A stretch of 64,000 nt of DNA from Sulfitobacter sp. F26169L (lineage in GTDB: Bacteria > Pseudomonadota > Alphaproteobacteria > Rhodobacterales > Rhodobacteraceae), in the NCBI RefSeq assembly GCF_026410285.1, contig NZ_JAPMLP010000005.1:1-64000 (forward strand), given 5' to 3'. The notes beneath the pieces were generated by a model. It ran no database searches. It saw nothing but the letters and a program-made list of their open reading frames with translations, and was not told where the DNA came from. A program made the translations under genes and the position numbers. Positions 51,491 through 60,046 of the stretch are shown here, piece by piece; position 1 is the stretch's first letter, and every line of letters starts with the position of its first letter.

Positions 51491-53563
51491 ATGAGCACTT
51501 TAGATGACAAAATAAATGAACATTTCGCAGGCTATGTGGTCCGCAAGGATCTGGTGAAAGCCGTAAAGGGCAATGCAATCGTGCCCACCTATGTGCTGGA
51601 ATATTTGCTCGGCCAATATTGCGCAACTGATGATGAAGATTCGATCGCTACGGGAATCGAAACCGTCAAGGATATCCTACGCAAACACTACGTCCATCGA
51701 TCAGAAGCAGGTTTGGTCCAATCAACCATCAAAGAAAAAGGTCGCTACAAGGTCATTGACCAAGTCAGCGTTGCATTAAACGAAAAGACTGACTGTTATG
51801 AGGCCGTCTTTGAAAACCTCGGCATAAAGAAAGTTGCCGTCGATAGCACGACGGTAAAGACCCATCCTAAACTTCTTGTAACGGGGATTTGGTGCATCGC
51901 TGACGTGCAATATGAATTCACCGACGATAATCGTATTTCACCGTGGATTATTGAAAGCATAAAGCCGATTCAAATCGCGCGTGTTGACTATGAGCAATAT
52001 CGCACCACTCGAGATGAATTCACGACAGAGGAGTGGATTGATCTACTGATGCAAAGCATTGGCTTTGATCCGGAGGCATTTGGTCGGCGTAGCAAGCTTT
52101 TGCAACTCATGCGGCTTGTCCCGTTTGTAGAGCGGAACTACAATATCATCGAGTTGGGCCCGAAAGGCACGGGTAAGTCGCATATCTACTCTGAATTCTC
52201 GCCCCACGGTCAGCTGATATCCGGCGGGGAAGTCTCTGTGCCAAAGCTGTTTGTGAACAACTCCAATGGTAAAATTGGCTTGGTTGGCTATTGGGATGTC
52301 GTAGCGTTTGACGAGTTCGCAGGACGTGAGAAGAAGGCGAACAAAGCACTCGTTGATATCATGAAAAACTATATGGCCAACAAGCAGTTTTCGCGCGGGG
52401 TCAATCCCATGGGTGCCGAGGCAAGTTTTGCTTTTGTCGGGAACACTGATCACAATGTGCCCTACATGCTGAAAAATAGCGATCTATTCGAAGCATTGCC
52501 CGCCCAATTTCACGACAGCGCGTTCATCGACCGCCTTCATGCCTATCTGCCCGGCTGGGAGATTGATGTGATCCGAAGCGAGATGTTCACGTCGAACTAC
52601 GGATTCATCGTCGATTACCTGGCTGAAATCTTACGCCATCTGCGCTCTGAAGATTTTTCGCACCTTCCTGACAAACATTTCACGCTGTGCGCAGAGGCCT
52701 CAACCCGTGACCGAGATGGCATCTATAAGACAATGTCGGGACTGCTTAAGCTTCTATTCCCCAATGGTGGGGAGACCGAAGCAGAGGTTGAAGAGCTCTT
52801 CCGTTTGGCCATCGAAAGTCGGAAACGCGTAAAAGACCAACTGCTACGCATTGATGATACCTATCCTTCCGTAGACTTTCATTACACAGGATCGGACGGG
52901 AAAAAACGACCGGTTCGAACTGTCGAGGAAGAAGAGTTTCCCCAGTTCTACCACAAGCCCACAGGCGTCGAGGTTAGCCAGGACGATGACATAATTGACA
53001 ACGGCGATGCCGGCTTGCGAGGAGGCAATGTAGCGACCACTACCCCCCCCCAACCAGAGGCGAAACCAGCACTTGCAGCGGGTCATTTCGACTTCGCTGA
53101 GAACCGTAAAGGCATCAGTTTCGACCAACTGTTCGGACCTTATATTGATGGCGCAAGTCGAATTGATGTGGTCGATCCATATGTCCGCATATTCTACCAG
53201 ATCCGGAACATGATGGAATTTGTCGAAATGGTTATTCGACGTAAAGCTCCAGAAGATCAGGTTACCGTCCATCTTGTCACAGGGCCCGATGACGGAAATA
53301 TCTCCGCGCAAAGAGAGCTCCTCGAATCTGTCTCTGAAGCATGTATTGGAAGTGGTGTCGATTTCACCTGGGCCTTTGACGGAACAGGAACCGCCCACGC
53401 TCGATCAATTACGACCGACACTGGTTGGAAGCTTGTTCTTGATCGGGGGCTTGATATATTCCAACCCCCAATACGTAAGCCCGGCGGGTTCTCCTTGGGT
53501 GACAGGCTACAGGAACACCGGATGGCCAAAGGCTTTTACGTCACATACGTGCGCGAAGCCTGA
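51491..53563 (+). CDS. brxL: BREX Lon-like protein BrxL
   Basis: 690 residues. N-terminal AAA part with GPKGTGKSHIYSEF (P-loop 223-230) followed by the acidic strand LVGYWDVVAFDEFAGREKKA. The C-terminal Lon-protease-like domain contains DLFGPYIDGASR-type and DVVDPYVRIFYQIRNMMEFV segments. A Pro/Ala-rich linker (ATTTPPQPEAKPALAAGHFD) separates them. BrxL marks type I BREX; it assembles on DNA and is needed for phage defence but not methylation. Seven bases after pglZ, last gene of the operon. Confidence 0.93.
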   Translation: MSTLDDKINEHFAGYVVRKDLVKAVKGNAIVPTYVLEYLLGQYCATDDEDSIATGIETVKDILRKHYVHRSEAGLVQSTIKEKGRYKVIDQVSVALNEKTDCYEAVFENLGIKKVAVDSTTVKTHPKLLVTGIWCIADVQYEFTDDNRISPWIIESIKPIQIARVDYEQYRTTRDEFTTEEWIDLLMQSIGFDPEAFGRRSKLLQLMRLVPFVERNYNIIELGPKGTGKSHIYSEFSPHGQLISGGEVSVPKLFVNNSNGKIGLVGYWDVVAFDEFAGREKKANKALVDIMKNYMANKQFSRGVNPMGAEASFAFVGNTDHNVPYMLKNSDLFEALPAQFHDSAFIDRLHAYLPGWEIDVIRSEMFTSNYGFIVDYLAEILRHLRSEDFSHLPDKHFTLCAEASTRDRDGIYKTMSGLLKLLFPNGGETEAEVEELFRLAIESRKRVKDQLLRIDDTYPSVDFHYTGSDGKKRPVRTVEEEEFPQFYHKPTGVEVSQDDDIIDNGDAGLRGGNVATTTPPQPEAKPALAAGHFDFAENRKGISFDQLFGPYIDGASRIDVVDPYVRIFYQIRNMMEFVEMVIRRKAPEDQVTVHLVTGPDDGNISAQRELLESVSEACIGSGVDFTWAFDGTGTAHARSITTDTGWKLVLDRGLDIFQPPIRKPGGFSLGDRLQEHRMAKGFYVTYVREA

Positions 53564-54105
53564 GACCCGAATACATGGCTTACGACAGCCATAAACCGTT
53601 TCCAAATTGATAAACCGGATGTTCTGTTCTTGGGGTGAGAGCGGCAGTTATGCCCGACGATAAAGTAACGGCTCAAAGGTATGCGGACTTTCTCGATGAG
53701 CTGGCTGGGCAAAATAATCGGACCCTGCGAAAATCGGTAAAACGTAAAAACGGGCCCCCTCTCTAGGTGCTTGTCCCGTAAAACTAATTTATCGGTCGTA
53801 GATAAACCCGTATCGCCCCCGCAGCCACACTGAACCGCAAAGCCGGACTTTTTAGAAATCGACGATCTTCATCAAAGTTGAAAATCAGACTTCGTGCGTT
53901 ATCCACAGAATAGTGATGCCAACCGAGTGTTTCTATCGCCTGAGCTGATGACAGACGGTTTGATCTCCTTATCTCCAGTCCATCGAGGTGAAAACAAGGG
54001 ATTCAGGTATGTGCGTCATCATTGTGATCTTTTGGTCAAATAGAAGATCGTCCGAGCATAGCCTGCCTGCCACGATTTCACCGTCATTTTTGATGGAGAA
54101 AAGAA
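53564..54105. other. Intergenic region between BREX and the mobilization genes, possible oriT
   Basis: About 540 bases with one doubtful micro-ORF (see 53650). TTATCCACA, the DnaA-box consensus, lies at 53900-53908. An inverted repeat GATCTT/AAGATC occurs about 54031-54054. Because the MobC-like and relaxase genes start immediately downstream, the transfer origin is expected here, but I cannot pinpoint a nick site. Confidence 0.4.
53650..53766 (+). CDS. Possible 38-residue protein
   Basis: ATG at 53650 preceded by GGGGTGAGAG; the frame runs MPDDKVTAQRYADFLDELAG and ends in a basic KSVKRKNGPPL. Sensible start and charge pattern, but no family recognised. It could be a truncated remnant of a larger gene. 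Confidence 0.25.
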   Translation: MPDDKVTAQRYADFLDELAGQNNRTLRKSVKRKNGPPL

Positions 54106-54441
54106 ATGAATAAACGAACTGAAGAAATTAAATTCAAAGTGTCTGTCGCTGAGAAGGCCGAGCTCGAACAAATTTGGAAAGAAGCGCGGTATCAGACCCG
54201 TGCGTCGTATGTGCGGGATAGTGCTCTTCTCGGCACCCCCTTGGAACTAACGAAGATCGCCTTACGAATCGGTCAACTCTCTCTCCTGTGCAACGAGCTG
54301 CTGTGTGACACGGACGAAAGCACCTCCGGTAGTCGCAGGTTGACAGGGCCGGCTGCGAAGAAGGCCGTCAAAAAAATTATGGAGGCATGCGATGAGGTGA
54401 GAGACGAGCTGCGGGAGATCACGTCATGCGTCCGCACTTAA
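54106..54441 (+). CDS. mobC: MobC-like mobilization accessory protein
   Basis: 111 residues. The start KRTEEIKFKVSVAEKAELEQ then ARYQTRASYVRDSALLG is the ribbon-helix-helix-type DNA-binding segment of MobC/MbeC proteins, which help the relaxase melt the origin of transfer. A helical C-terminus follows. It overlaps the relaxase start by 16 bases (54426-54441), the same order and overlap style as mbeC-mbeA in ColE1-type plasmids. GGAGAAAAGAA precedes the ATG. Confidence 0.8.
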   Translation: MNKRTEEIKFKVSVAEKAELEQIWKEARYQTRASYVRDSALLGTPLELTKIALRIGQLSLLCNELLCDTDESTSGSRRLTGPAAKKAVKKIMEACDEVRDELREITSCVRT

Positions 54442-55853
54442 CCAGGCACGGCGATCCCAATAGGCTGAACCGCTATGTAAACAGACCTGATGCAGAAGCG
54501 CTCGGCGGCACGATACCGAACTTCTCAGACCGCGATCTGTTTCAGCGTTTCCGGACGTGCATAGCGGACGATCCACGGCCGGAACCCATCATGCATATGA
54601 CCCTGTCGCTTCCCAAAGGTATCAGAGCAACACGTAAAGTCTGGTTGAAGATCATTAAAGCGGCCATGAAGATCATCGGCCTCGATCCGGAGATGACGCC
54701 CTGGTTTTCGAAGCGCCATCAAGACACCGATTGCGATCACGTTCACACTGCCGTCGTCTTACGCGATTTCGCTGGACGTCCTCTCCATGTCTCCGGATCA
54801 GACGCCAAGGCCGAAGAAGTCCACAGACATTTGTGTGAAATGCTTGGACTACCGCAACCGCAGTATTTCAATGAATCTGGCTCACCGCGGCTTGACCCCA
54901 TCACGCCAAAGCGTCGGTTGGTCGACGCAAATACCAAGCTGCTGCACACAGATCTGCAAAAGGTGCTTCTCCTTCAGCAACCGGAAACGCTGGCTGACCT
55001 CAGCGCCGCACTTTCGCAGCAGCCAGGCGGTTTCAATGTCGAGATGGCTCAGAACCAGCATGGTGTTCCCGCTTTCAAGTTCACCAACAGTGCCGGCGAA
55101 AATTTTGGCGGCGCGCTCGGCAAGGGTTGGCAGCCACGGCATCTGCAAAACCTGCTTCACTTCACCCGCAAACTCCGTCGCCTTCGCGACCGCCTTGAAC
55201 TGGATCATCTGGTTCAGGTCTTTAAAAATCCCAACGTGGAGAATATCGTTGACCAAATCATCGCCCGACCAAACCCCGCTCGAACTGCCCTCCAACCTGC
55301 AGATCATCCAGAACCAACTCAAGACGATGGACAGGCACGTCCTCGCTCTGCACGCGCTGCTGGATCTTCTGGACCGGCCGGACGACCAGCGGGAGTCGCT
55401 CAGCGAGATGCTGGCCAATTTGTTGAAAGACCTGTCGGATCGACAAGCGCAATATCAGGTGGAGCTGGCCAAGTTGACGGCACAAATGACGGCAACGGAG
55501 AACCTGATCAACGGCATGGCAGAGAACTCCGAGGAGAACCAGCGGCAGCAGAGCAAGAAACTGGACCGGATTCTTTCAATCTTGAACGCGCCCCTCGACC
55601 CACAATAGGGTCGCTTCTGGCCAAGGTCTGTAGGCTCGCCGCCAAACGGCTGCCTGGCTGGAAAGTAAGGGTGCTGCCAAACTCTCAAAGGATCGGCATT
55701 GCTTTTGCAGATCGGAGTGCGGCCATCGTTGATCAATATTCTGCGGCAGTCGTGAAAGACGGTGAAGAAGCACTGATGTTCCAAGCCGAATATACAGCAA
55801 CTTTGAAGCCGCCTGAGGGGGACACAGAACTCGAATCGGGACCCGGATTCTGA
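54426..55853 (+). CDS. Relaxase (MobA/VirD2-like)
   Basis: 475 residues. The N-terminal HUH nuclease shows MHMTLSLPKGIR (about residue 56) and the metal-binding three-histidine box HQDTDCDHVHTAVVLRD (about 98-114, D-H-V-H core). The catalytic tyrosine is probably in the N-terminal LNRYVNRPDAE. Residues about 285-395 are Pro/Gly/Ala/Asp-rich and disordered-looking, exactly where another frame is open and protein-like (see nested gene). The C-terminus becomes ordered again (VCRLAAKRLPGWKVRVLPNS; GIAFADRSAAIVDQYSAAVV). It nicks DNA at oriT for conjugative mobilization, so the island or its plasmid source is mobilizable in trans. Confidence 0.78.
   Translation: MRPHLTRHGDPNRLNRYVNRPDAEALGGTIPNFSDRDLFQRFRTCIADDPRPEPIMHMTLSLPKGIRATRKVWLKIIKAAMKIIGLDPEMTPWFSKRHQDTDCDHVHTAVVLRDFAGRPLHVSGSDAKAEEVHRHLCEMLGLPQPQYFNESGSPRLDPITPKRRLVDANTKLLHTDLQKVLLLQQPETLADLSAALSQQPGGFNVEMAQNQHGVPAFKFTNSAGENFGGALGKGWQPRHLQNLLHFTRKLRRLRDRLELDHLVQVFKNPNVENIVDQIIARPNPARTALQPADHPEPTQDDGQARPRSARAAGSSGPAGRPAGVAQRDAGQFVERPVGSTSAISGGAGQVDGTNDGNGEPDQRHGRELRGEPAAAEQETGPDSFNLERAPRPTIGSLLAKVCRLAAKRLPGWKVRVLPNSQRIGIAFADRSAAIVDQYSAAVVKDGEEALMFQAEYTATLKPPEGDTELESGPGF
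55249..55608 (+). CDS. Nested coiled-coil mobilization protein inside the relaxase gene
   Basis: In the +1 frame relative to the relaxase, an open frame reads SNLQIIQNQLKTMDRHVLAL HALLDLLDRPDDQRESLSEM and on to LNAPLDPQ. It has regular heptads, few prolines and helix-favouring residues, while the relaxase frame over the same bases is low-complexity. Start candidates: TTG at 55249 with GGAG upstream (119 residues) or ATG at 55327 (93 residues). In ColE1-type mob regions, mbeB and mbeD are coiled-coil genes nested within the relaxase gene in another frame. The same layout here supports a functional overlap. A frameshift in the relaxase is the alternative, but the relaxase frame resumes sensible sequence after 55608. 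Confidence 0.6.
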   Translation: MTKSSPDQTPLELPSNLQIIQNQLKTMDRHVLALHALLDLLDRPDDQRESLSEMLANLLKDLSDRQAQYQVELAKLTAQMTATENLINGMAENSEENQRQQSKKLDRILSILNAPLDPQ

Positions 55854-56112
55854 CCTCACCTAATCCGTTGCTGCACCTTGTTCGGGCGAACGGAACTCGC
55901 GCGAAGTAGTCTTTCTAAAGCTTCTGAGGCATGGTGGGAGCCCACCGTTGCAATCAGTGCTATTGCCCGGACCGATGAAATAGCTGCGTTTTTCGTCTCC
56001 CAGCAGATCAGGCTCGGCTGAGCGATCGACAGCAGTTGAAGATCGCTTGAGTCTGGTCAAGGTCATAGGTTGATCGTTTCGGGTAGTGGCATCTTTATCA
56101 GATTGGAGTTTC

Positions 56113-57486
56113 TTATCTTGATGAAGCGGTCTGGAGTTCAAGTTGTTCGCCAGCACGTTCGAAATAACCATGGCGTCTGAACTGCCAAAGCGTAACGATG
56201 GAGTCGATCACGATACCACCACCAAACAACAAGGCGATACCCTGAAGGTCGGGAACAAAATACCCAGCCTGATAGGCTACAAATGTTATGCCATAATAAA
56301 ATATGCTCACAAAAAGCGACTGGTAGAGCATCAGATCCGTGCGGCCGACCCCATAAAAATAACTGTCAAGCACATGATTAAACGCAAATACCACATAAAA
56401 AAAGAGCATCAGCAAGGCCAGATCAACAACGCGTTCGGCTTCAGGAGAGCCCATGGCTCCAGATACAAACCAAACCCACCCAGGCACAGTGAACAGCCAG
56501 ACCAAAATGATCAATCCGGTCGCCACGAAATACCCGACGAACCGCCTCCCGAGCTTTCCGTCGTTATTGCCGGCATCTTGGCGCATCAGCGTTCCAAGCG
56601 TCAGAACCGGAAGCAGAAGCCATCCCCAGATGAAGCCATTTGTCACCCAGAAAAGCCCAGCCTCCTGCACTTCGTTCACCAGTCGCAAGATCATCAACGA
56701 GAAGGCGAGGTTTCGAACGCCAGACTCAAGTCCTGACCGAAGGGCGACCCGAAACCAAATGCGCATCCATGCCTCGCGCCCCACCCCTCGCGGCATGGTA
56801 ATCACTCGAAGACGGTTAAGAATAAGAAGGGATGGGATCAGTATGACTGCGCCGACAACAATGTTCGTCAGCGCTACGCCCGTCACTGCGAGATCCAAAG
56901 ACCACGAAAACTGCCCAACGAAGAGGGCATCGAAGGCAATTGTGAAACAGGCACGCAACATGACCAGGAACAGCACAAGCCGAGGCATTCCGAGTGCCAC
57001 AAGAACCACAATACAGATATCGTTGAAGACCCCGATCATGATCGCAATGGCCTCCAGCCTAATGTAGCGAGCCGTGAGGGTCTGAAGCTCGGCCTGTTGA
57101 GCCATCAGCTTTGTCAACTGATCTGCCCCAAGCAATACGAGGACCGTCAGGACCAAATAGGCGGAAAGCGTCACTAAGAATGCCAGAGACACCCGCTCTC
57201 TGAGTGAAGGAAGGTCACGGATCACCTGTCCGAACAGGAAATAAAGCGGAACCAATACCGCTTCCTGAGCTACTTCATAGGAAAGATGAAGCCACATCGA
57301 TTGGGCGGCGATGCTGACACTCCAAGTGTCCGGGATGCTGTTGATGAAATAAATTCGGACGGTTGAATAAAGCGTCGGAAAGAAGGCAACAACAAAGATC
57401 GCGCCCCAGAGGCGATAATTCAATTGAAACAAATTGGAGATGTCCTTTGGTAACGAAAGCATGCGTTGTCTTGATTTGGAGGACAT
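56113..57486 (-). CDS. MATE-family multidrug exporter
   Basis: 457 residues with about 12 membrane segments, e.g. LWGAIFVVAFFPTLYSTVRI, FLVTLSAYLVLTVLVLLGAD, ALTNIVVGAVILIPSLLILN and VGYFVATGLIILVWLF. Length and two-lobed layout fit MATE/NorM-type or related polysaccharide-flippase-fold transporters that use Na+ or H+ to expel cationic drugs. Substrate unknown. Start uncertain: ATG at 57486 is used, 57462 and 57537 are also in frame. Preceded on its own strand by an AT-rich region. 259 bases separate its stop from the relaxase end; that gap has no credible gene. Confidence 0.75.
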   Translation of the reverse strand: MSSKSRQRMLSLPKDISNLFQLNYRLWGAIFVVAFFPTLYSTVRIYFINSIPDTWSVSIAAQSMWLHLSYEVAQEAVLVPLYFLFGQVIRDLPSLRERVSLAFLVTLSAYLVLTVLVLLGADQLTKLMAQQAELQTLTARYIRLEAIAIMIGVFNDICIVVLVALGMPRLVLFLVMLRACFTIAFDALFVGQFSWSLDLAVTGVALTNIVVGAVILIPSLLILNRLRVITMPRGVGREAWMRIWFRVALRSGLESGVRNLAFSLMILRLVNEVQEAGLFWVTNGFIWGWLLLPVLTLGTLMRQDAGNNDGKLGRRFVGYFVATGLIILVWLFTVPGWVWFVSGAMGSPEAERVVDLALLMLFFYVVFAFNHVLDSYFYGVGRTDLMLYQSLFVSIFYYGITFVAYQAGYFVPDLQGIALLFGGGIVIDSIVTLWQFRRHGYFERAGEQLELQTASSR

Positions 57487-58010
57487 TTGCCGCACATAGC
57501 AAGTTAAATCAAGAAGTGGTTTAGCGTGGAATCGCACGCTTCACTCAACAATCACACCAACGATGTTGAGGCGTATAAAAGCGTCTCAAGTGGGGTAGAA
57601 CTACGCACAAACCATCACAAATAGCGGCAGCTTTACGGCTGAACGAGGCAGCGAAAGTGGTGGCATGTAGGCCGACCAAATCCGAAGAACCGACCTTGGC
57701 CGAGACGCGATAAGGGCCCAGTTTGGGACGGTATTGCTTGCCAGTCGAGCCAATGTTGCGTGGCGCTGCTGACTGATGCGATTCCGAACCTAAGATGCCC
57801 AACGGCATACAGAAATCTTTCAACAGATCGACACCCAGAACGAAGTTGCGCCGCCGGGGAATTTTCCGACGGCAAAGTGTCCATATTTGGCGCAGTGTCC
57901 ATTTGTGGTGATGCGCATTCAGTGAAGAACGAATATCATCGGCCTCAGTGATGCCGTGCTGTCGATCGCGAATGCCGCTATCTTACAGGTGATGCCATTG
58001 CAGGTCAGGG
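57487..58010. other. Region without a confident gene
   Basis: 524 bases between the MATE gene and a zinc-ribbon gene. Minus-strand ORFs of 89-92 residues exist (57545-57823, 57633-57902) but have no recognisable family and no convincing ribosome sites. Near 57876-57905 the word GTGTCCAT occurs twice 19 bases apart, which may be the end of a lost insertion sequence. No tRNA or terminator seen. Confidence 0.35.
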
Positions 58011-58334
58011 TTACTCAATATTGCGTGAGACCCACACTGTTTTGCCCGGCAACCGATGTTTGATTTGTCGGAATACCCATACAGTGCCAAACACAATTGC
58101 CGCTAATAAGAGTAACGCAACAATCCAATTTATTTGACCGGCAGCCCAATATCCCAAGATAAAGAGCGCAGCGAATCCCGCGGCAGCAAGGATCGCCAGC
58201 ATGACTGGTATAACAACAGTCCACGCAATGAATGCATTCGGTATGAATTCTTCCGTGGCGCGGCATGAACCACACTTGGTATAGCCTTCATTAATTTGAT
58301 TACCACAATGCGGACAGGGAAATTGGCCTGACAT
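58011..58334 (-). CDS. Zinc-ribbon membrane protein
   Basis: 107 residues. N-terminal zinc ribbon FPCPHCGNQINEGYTKCGSC with two C-x2-C pairs, then two hydrophobic helices (AWTVVIPVMLAILAAAGFAA; WIVALLLLAAIVFGTVWVFR) and a basic C-terminus. Small membrane proteins of this layout are common and mostly uncharacterised. The ATG at 58334 lies 48 bases after the stop of the next minus gene upstream (58383), so the two may be cotranscribed. Confidence 0.68.
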   Translation of the reverse strand: MSGQFPCPHCGNQINEGYTKCGSCRATEEFIPNAFIAWTVVIPVMLAILAAAGFAALFILGYWAAGQINWIVALLLLAAIVFGTVWVFRQIKHRLPGKTVWVSRNIE

Positions 58335-58382
58335 TTAAAACTCCAAACTGTAGATTGTTGACCGATTCAGACCGAGCGCTGT

Positions 58383-58982
58383 TTACTCTCGGCGGCATTC
58401 AAAAGTGTCCCCACTCGCAGGCGAATGCCAGACCAACCTGTCCGCCGTGACATTAAGAAGCGTGAACCTGTATCCATCGTCCAACGTCACGCCAAAAGCG
58501 TCTTCCGCAAAAGCTTCAATACTTTGAACAGTTGCTGCAGGAGCCGACGAATTTTTGTAAATCTGATCATCGAGGGTGAAACCCATGATCTCGCAATCCC
58601 AAGAACCGTGCGGCGAAACAGACGAAGCTTGTTCTGCGGCAGTCGCACAGATGCGCACGGTATCGCTGACCCAGCAAGCCCCGTCACGCTGCAGTGATCC
58701 CAGCGGCGTATGCGCACGGTTCACACCAGCGATTTCGTTCCAATGTGCGGTCGCTGCACCTTCGCCCTCAACATACACATAGGCAAAATAATCGCCCGAA
58801 TTGCCCATGATCTTGAAGCTTCCGTCACCACTTGACAGCAGTTCGAATGAACATTGTCCGTCGACGTAGGATTGCCCTTCAACTTCAAGCACACAGGATG
58901 CAGGTTCGGCAGATGCGGGAACGGCCGACGTCGCCAACCCGAGACCCGAAAATGCGCAGAATATAGCGTAATAGAATTTCAT
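58383..58982 (-). CDS. Secreted periplasmic protein of unknown function
   Basis: 199 residues with a signal peptide: MKFYYAIFCAFSGLGLATSA then VPASAEP, cleavage predicted after ASA. The mature part contains six cysteines spaced for disulfides (ASCVLEVEG, GQCSFELL, ACWVSDTVRICATA, WDCEIMGF, FECRRE). No enzymatic motif recognised. Export to the periplasm is the only supported inference. Start ATG at 58982 with GAGAT just upstream (AGGACCCTGAG). Confidence 0.7.
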   Translation of the reverse strand: MKFYYAIFCAFSGLGLATSAVPASAEPASCVLEVEGQSYVDGQCSFELLSSGDGSFKIMGNSGDYFAYVYVEGEGAATAHWNEIAGVNRAHTPLGSLQRDGACWVSDTVRICATAAEQASSVSPHGSWDCEIMGFTLDDQIYKNSSAPAATVQSIEAFAEDAFGVTLDDGYRFTLLNVTADRLVWHSPASGDTFECRRE

Positions 58983-59136
58983 CTCAGGGTCCTCACACTT
59001 CTAAAATCGAATGACGTAAATATTTCATCGCCTTGCATGACTTTAAATACCTCCAAACAGAGGTATCGTGTTTGCGTCATCCCCGCTGTCGTGCAAAACT
59101 GCAACCAGAGCACGGCCAATTCCGCGCTTCGGGGCG

Positions 59137-59270
59137 TCGAAACCCTAACATACGTCGGCCGGTCAGAATTCTTCTGGCCGGGTGGCTGTCACGTATGTCC
59201 AGAGCTTGCTTAAAGGTGGCGGCGCTCTGCGCCGACGTGTAGGGTTTCGAACACCCGGCTGCAAAGCCGG
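59137..59270 (+). ncRNA. Strongly structured element: three-way junction plus GNRA hairpin
   Basis: A perfect 11-bp stem closes it: TCGAAACCCTA (59137-59147) with TAGGGTTTCGA (59240-59250). Inside are a stem ACATACGT/ACGTATGT (59148-59155 with 59191-59198) that carries a 10-bp hairpin (59159-59168 with 59172-59181), and a GGCGC/GCGCC hairpin (59221-59233). Just after it, CCGGCT/AGCCGG (59255-59270) is capped by GCAA, a GNRA tetraloop. It ends 30 bases before a LuxR-type gene. It matches no family I recognise. Leader RNA of that gene or a folded DNA site is possible. Confidence 0.55.
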
Positions 59271-59300
59271 ACTGCCTCTCTTCACGACGGAGGCGCAATC

Positions 59301-59711
59301 ATGTTTTACGATTTTAAGATTACCGGTCAGATAGCGTCAAACTCTCACGAGCAAAGTGCGGATTCGCATGTTGATTCGACTATCAGCAACTCACAGGCAA
59401 CGGGTGCTGCCGGTTGCATGCTGCACCACACGTCCGGAGCAGAAGATGGCATAATATCCCATCAGCAAACCCCCATCGCTCGGAAGGCAGATGATACATC
59501 AAGTCAAGCCGCGCTTTATCTCGCTCCGCGGGAACTTGACGTTCTCAAGTGGGCTGCCCAAGGCAAAACGACTTGGGAAACGGCACAACTTTTGGATTTG
59601 TCGGAGGCGACAGTCGCTTTCTACGCGCGGCGGGCTTGCGCACGGCTGGGCGTGAAGTCAAAAATTCATGCGGTTGCGGTTTGCATTAGCGTGGGGCTTT
59701 TCAAGATTTAA
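59301..59711 (+). CDS. LuxR-type HTH protein without a sensor domain
   Basis: 136 residues. The C-terminal 65 residues are a GerE/LuxR DNA-binding domain: LAPRELDVLKWAAQGKTTWE then TAQLLDLSEATVAFYARRAC ARLGVKSKIHAVAVCISVG. The N-terminal 70 residues are polar and low in predicted structure, not an autoinducer or receiver domain. A transcription regulator with unknown signal. GGAGG sits 7 bases before the ATG, immediately after the structured element, so its expression may depend on that structure. Confidence 0.78.
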   Translation: MFYDFKITGQIASNSHEQSADSHVDSTISNSQATGAAGCMLHHTSGAEDGIISHQQTPIARKADDTSSQAALYLAPRELDVLKWAAQGKTTWETAQLLDLSEATVAFYARRACARLGVKSKIHAVAVCISVGLFKI

Positions 59712-59733
59712 TATTTTGTAGTCGGAAGATTGA

Positions 59734-59925
59734 TCACTCTTGCTCTGCCTTCCAATTCTCCAGAAAGCTCGCAAGGATCCGCCGCATGGCTTCAGGTCGC
59801 GTCGGGATATCTTCGAGTGTCCGGCGATATGCATCAATATCGTCGATCATCTCAGTTTCCATGCGGATCATCACGGGCTTGGAGGCCGTTTTTGGGCGTC
59901 CGATCTTCTTTTTTTGCTCAGTCAT
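59734..59925 (-). CDS. Ribbon-helix-helix-type small regulator
   Basis: 63 residues: a basic start (MTEQKKKIGRPKTASKP) then VMIRMETEMIDDIDAYRRTL and RPEAMRRILASFLENWKAEQ. The beta-strand plus two helices, with a GRP hook, is the pattern of plasmid RHH/CopG-like DNA-binding proteins. AGAGGA precedes the ATG. No toxin gene is adjacent, so an antitoxin role is not claimed. It converges with the LuxR-type gene, 22 bases between stops. Confidence 0.7.
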   Translation of the reverse strand: MTEQKKKIGRPKTASKPVMIRMETEMIDDIDAYRRTLEDIPTRPEAMRRILASFLENWKAEQE

Positions 59926-60046
59926 GTCAAATAATCCTCTAATCCGCTTGACTATCTGATTACAATATTACATTATAAGCAGGCCAAGGCAAGAGCTGTA
60001 ACTCGAACCTTGGCCCTGACCATCATCATTCCTACGGAGAAATCAG

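Noticed and set aside
57876..57905. Twice-repeated GTGTCCAT word as an insertion-sequence end
   Set aside because: No transposase remnant, no matching inverted end and no target duplication could be found nearby.
59137..59250. Integron attC site interpretation of the folded element
   Set aside because: The R' and R'' core words (GTTRRRY and RYYYAAC) are not present in proper positions, and no integron integrase or cassette array is seen.
59734..59925. Toxin-antitoxin locus based on the ribbon-helix-helix protein
   Set aside because: No toxin-like gene lies next to it; neighbours are a LuxR-type regulator and an unknown 175-residue protein.
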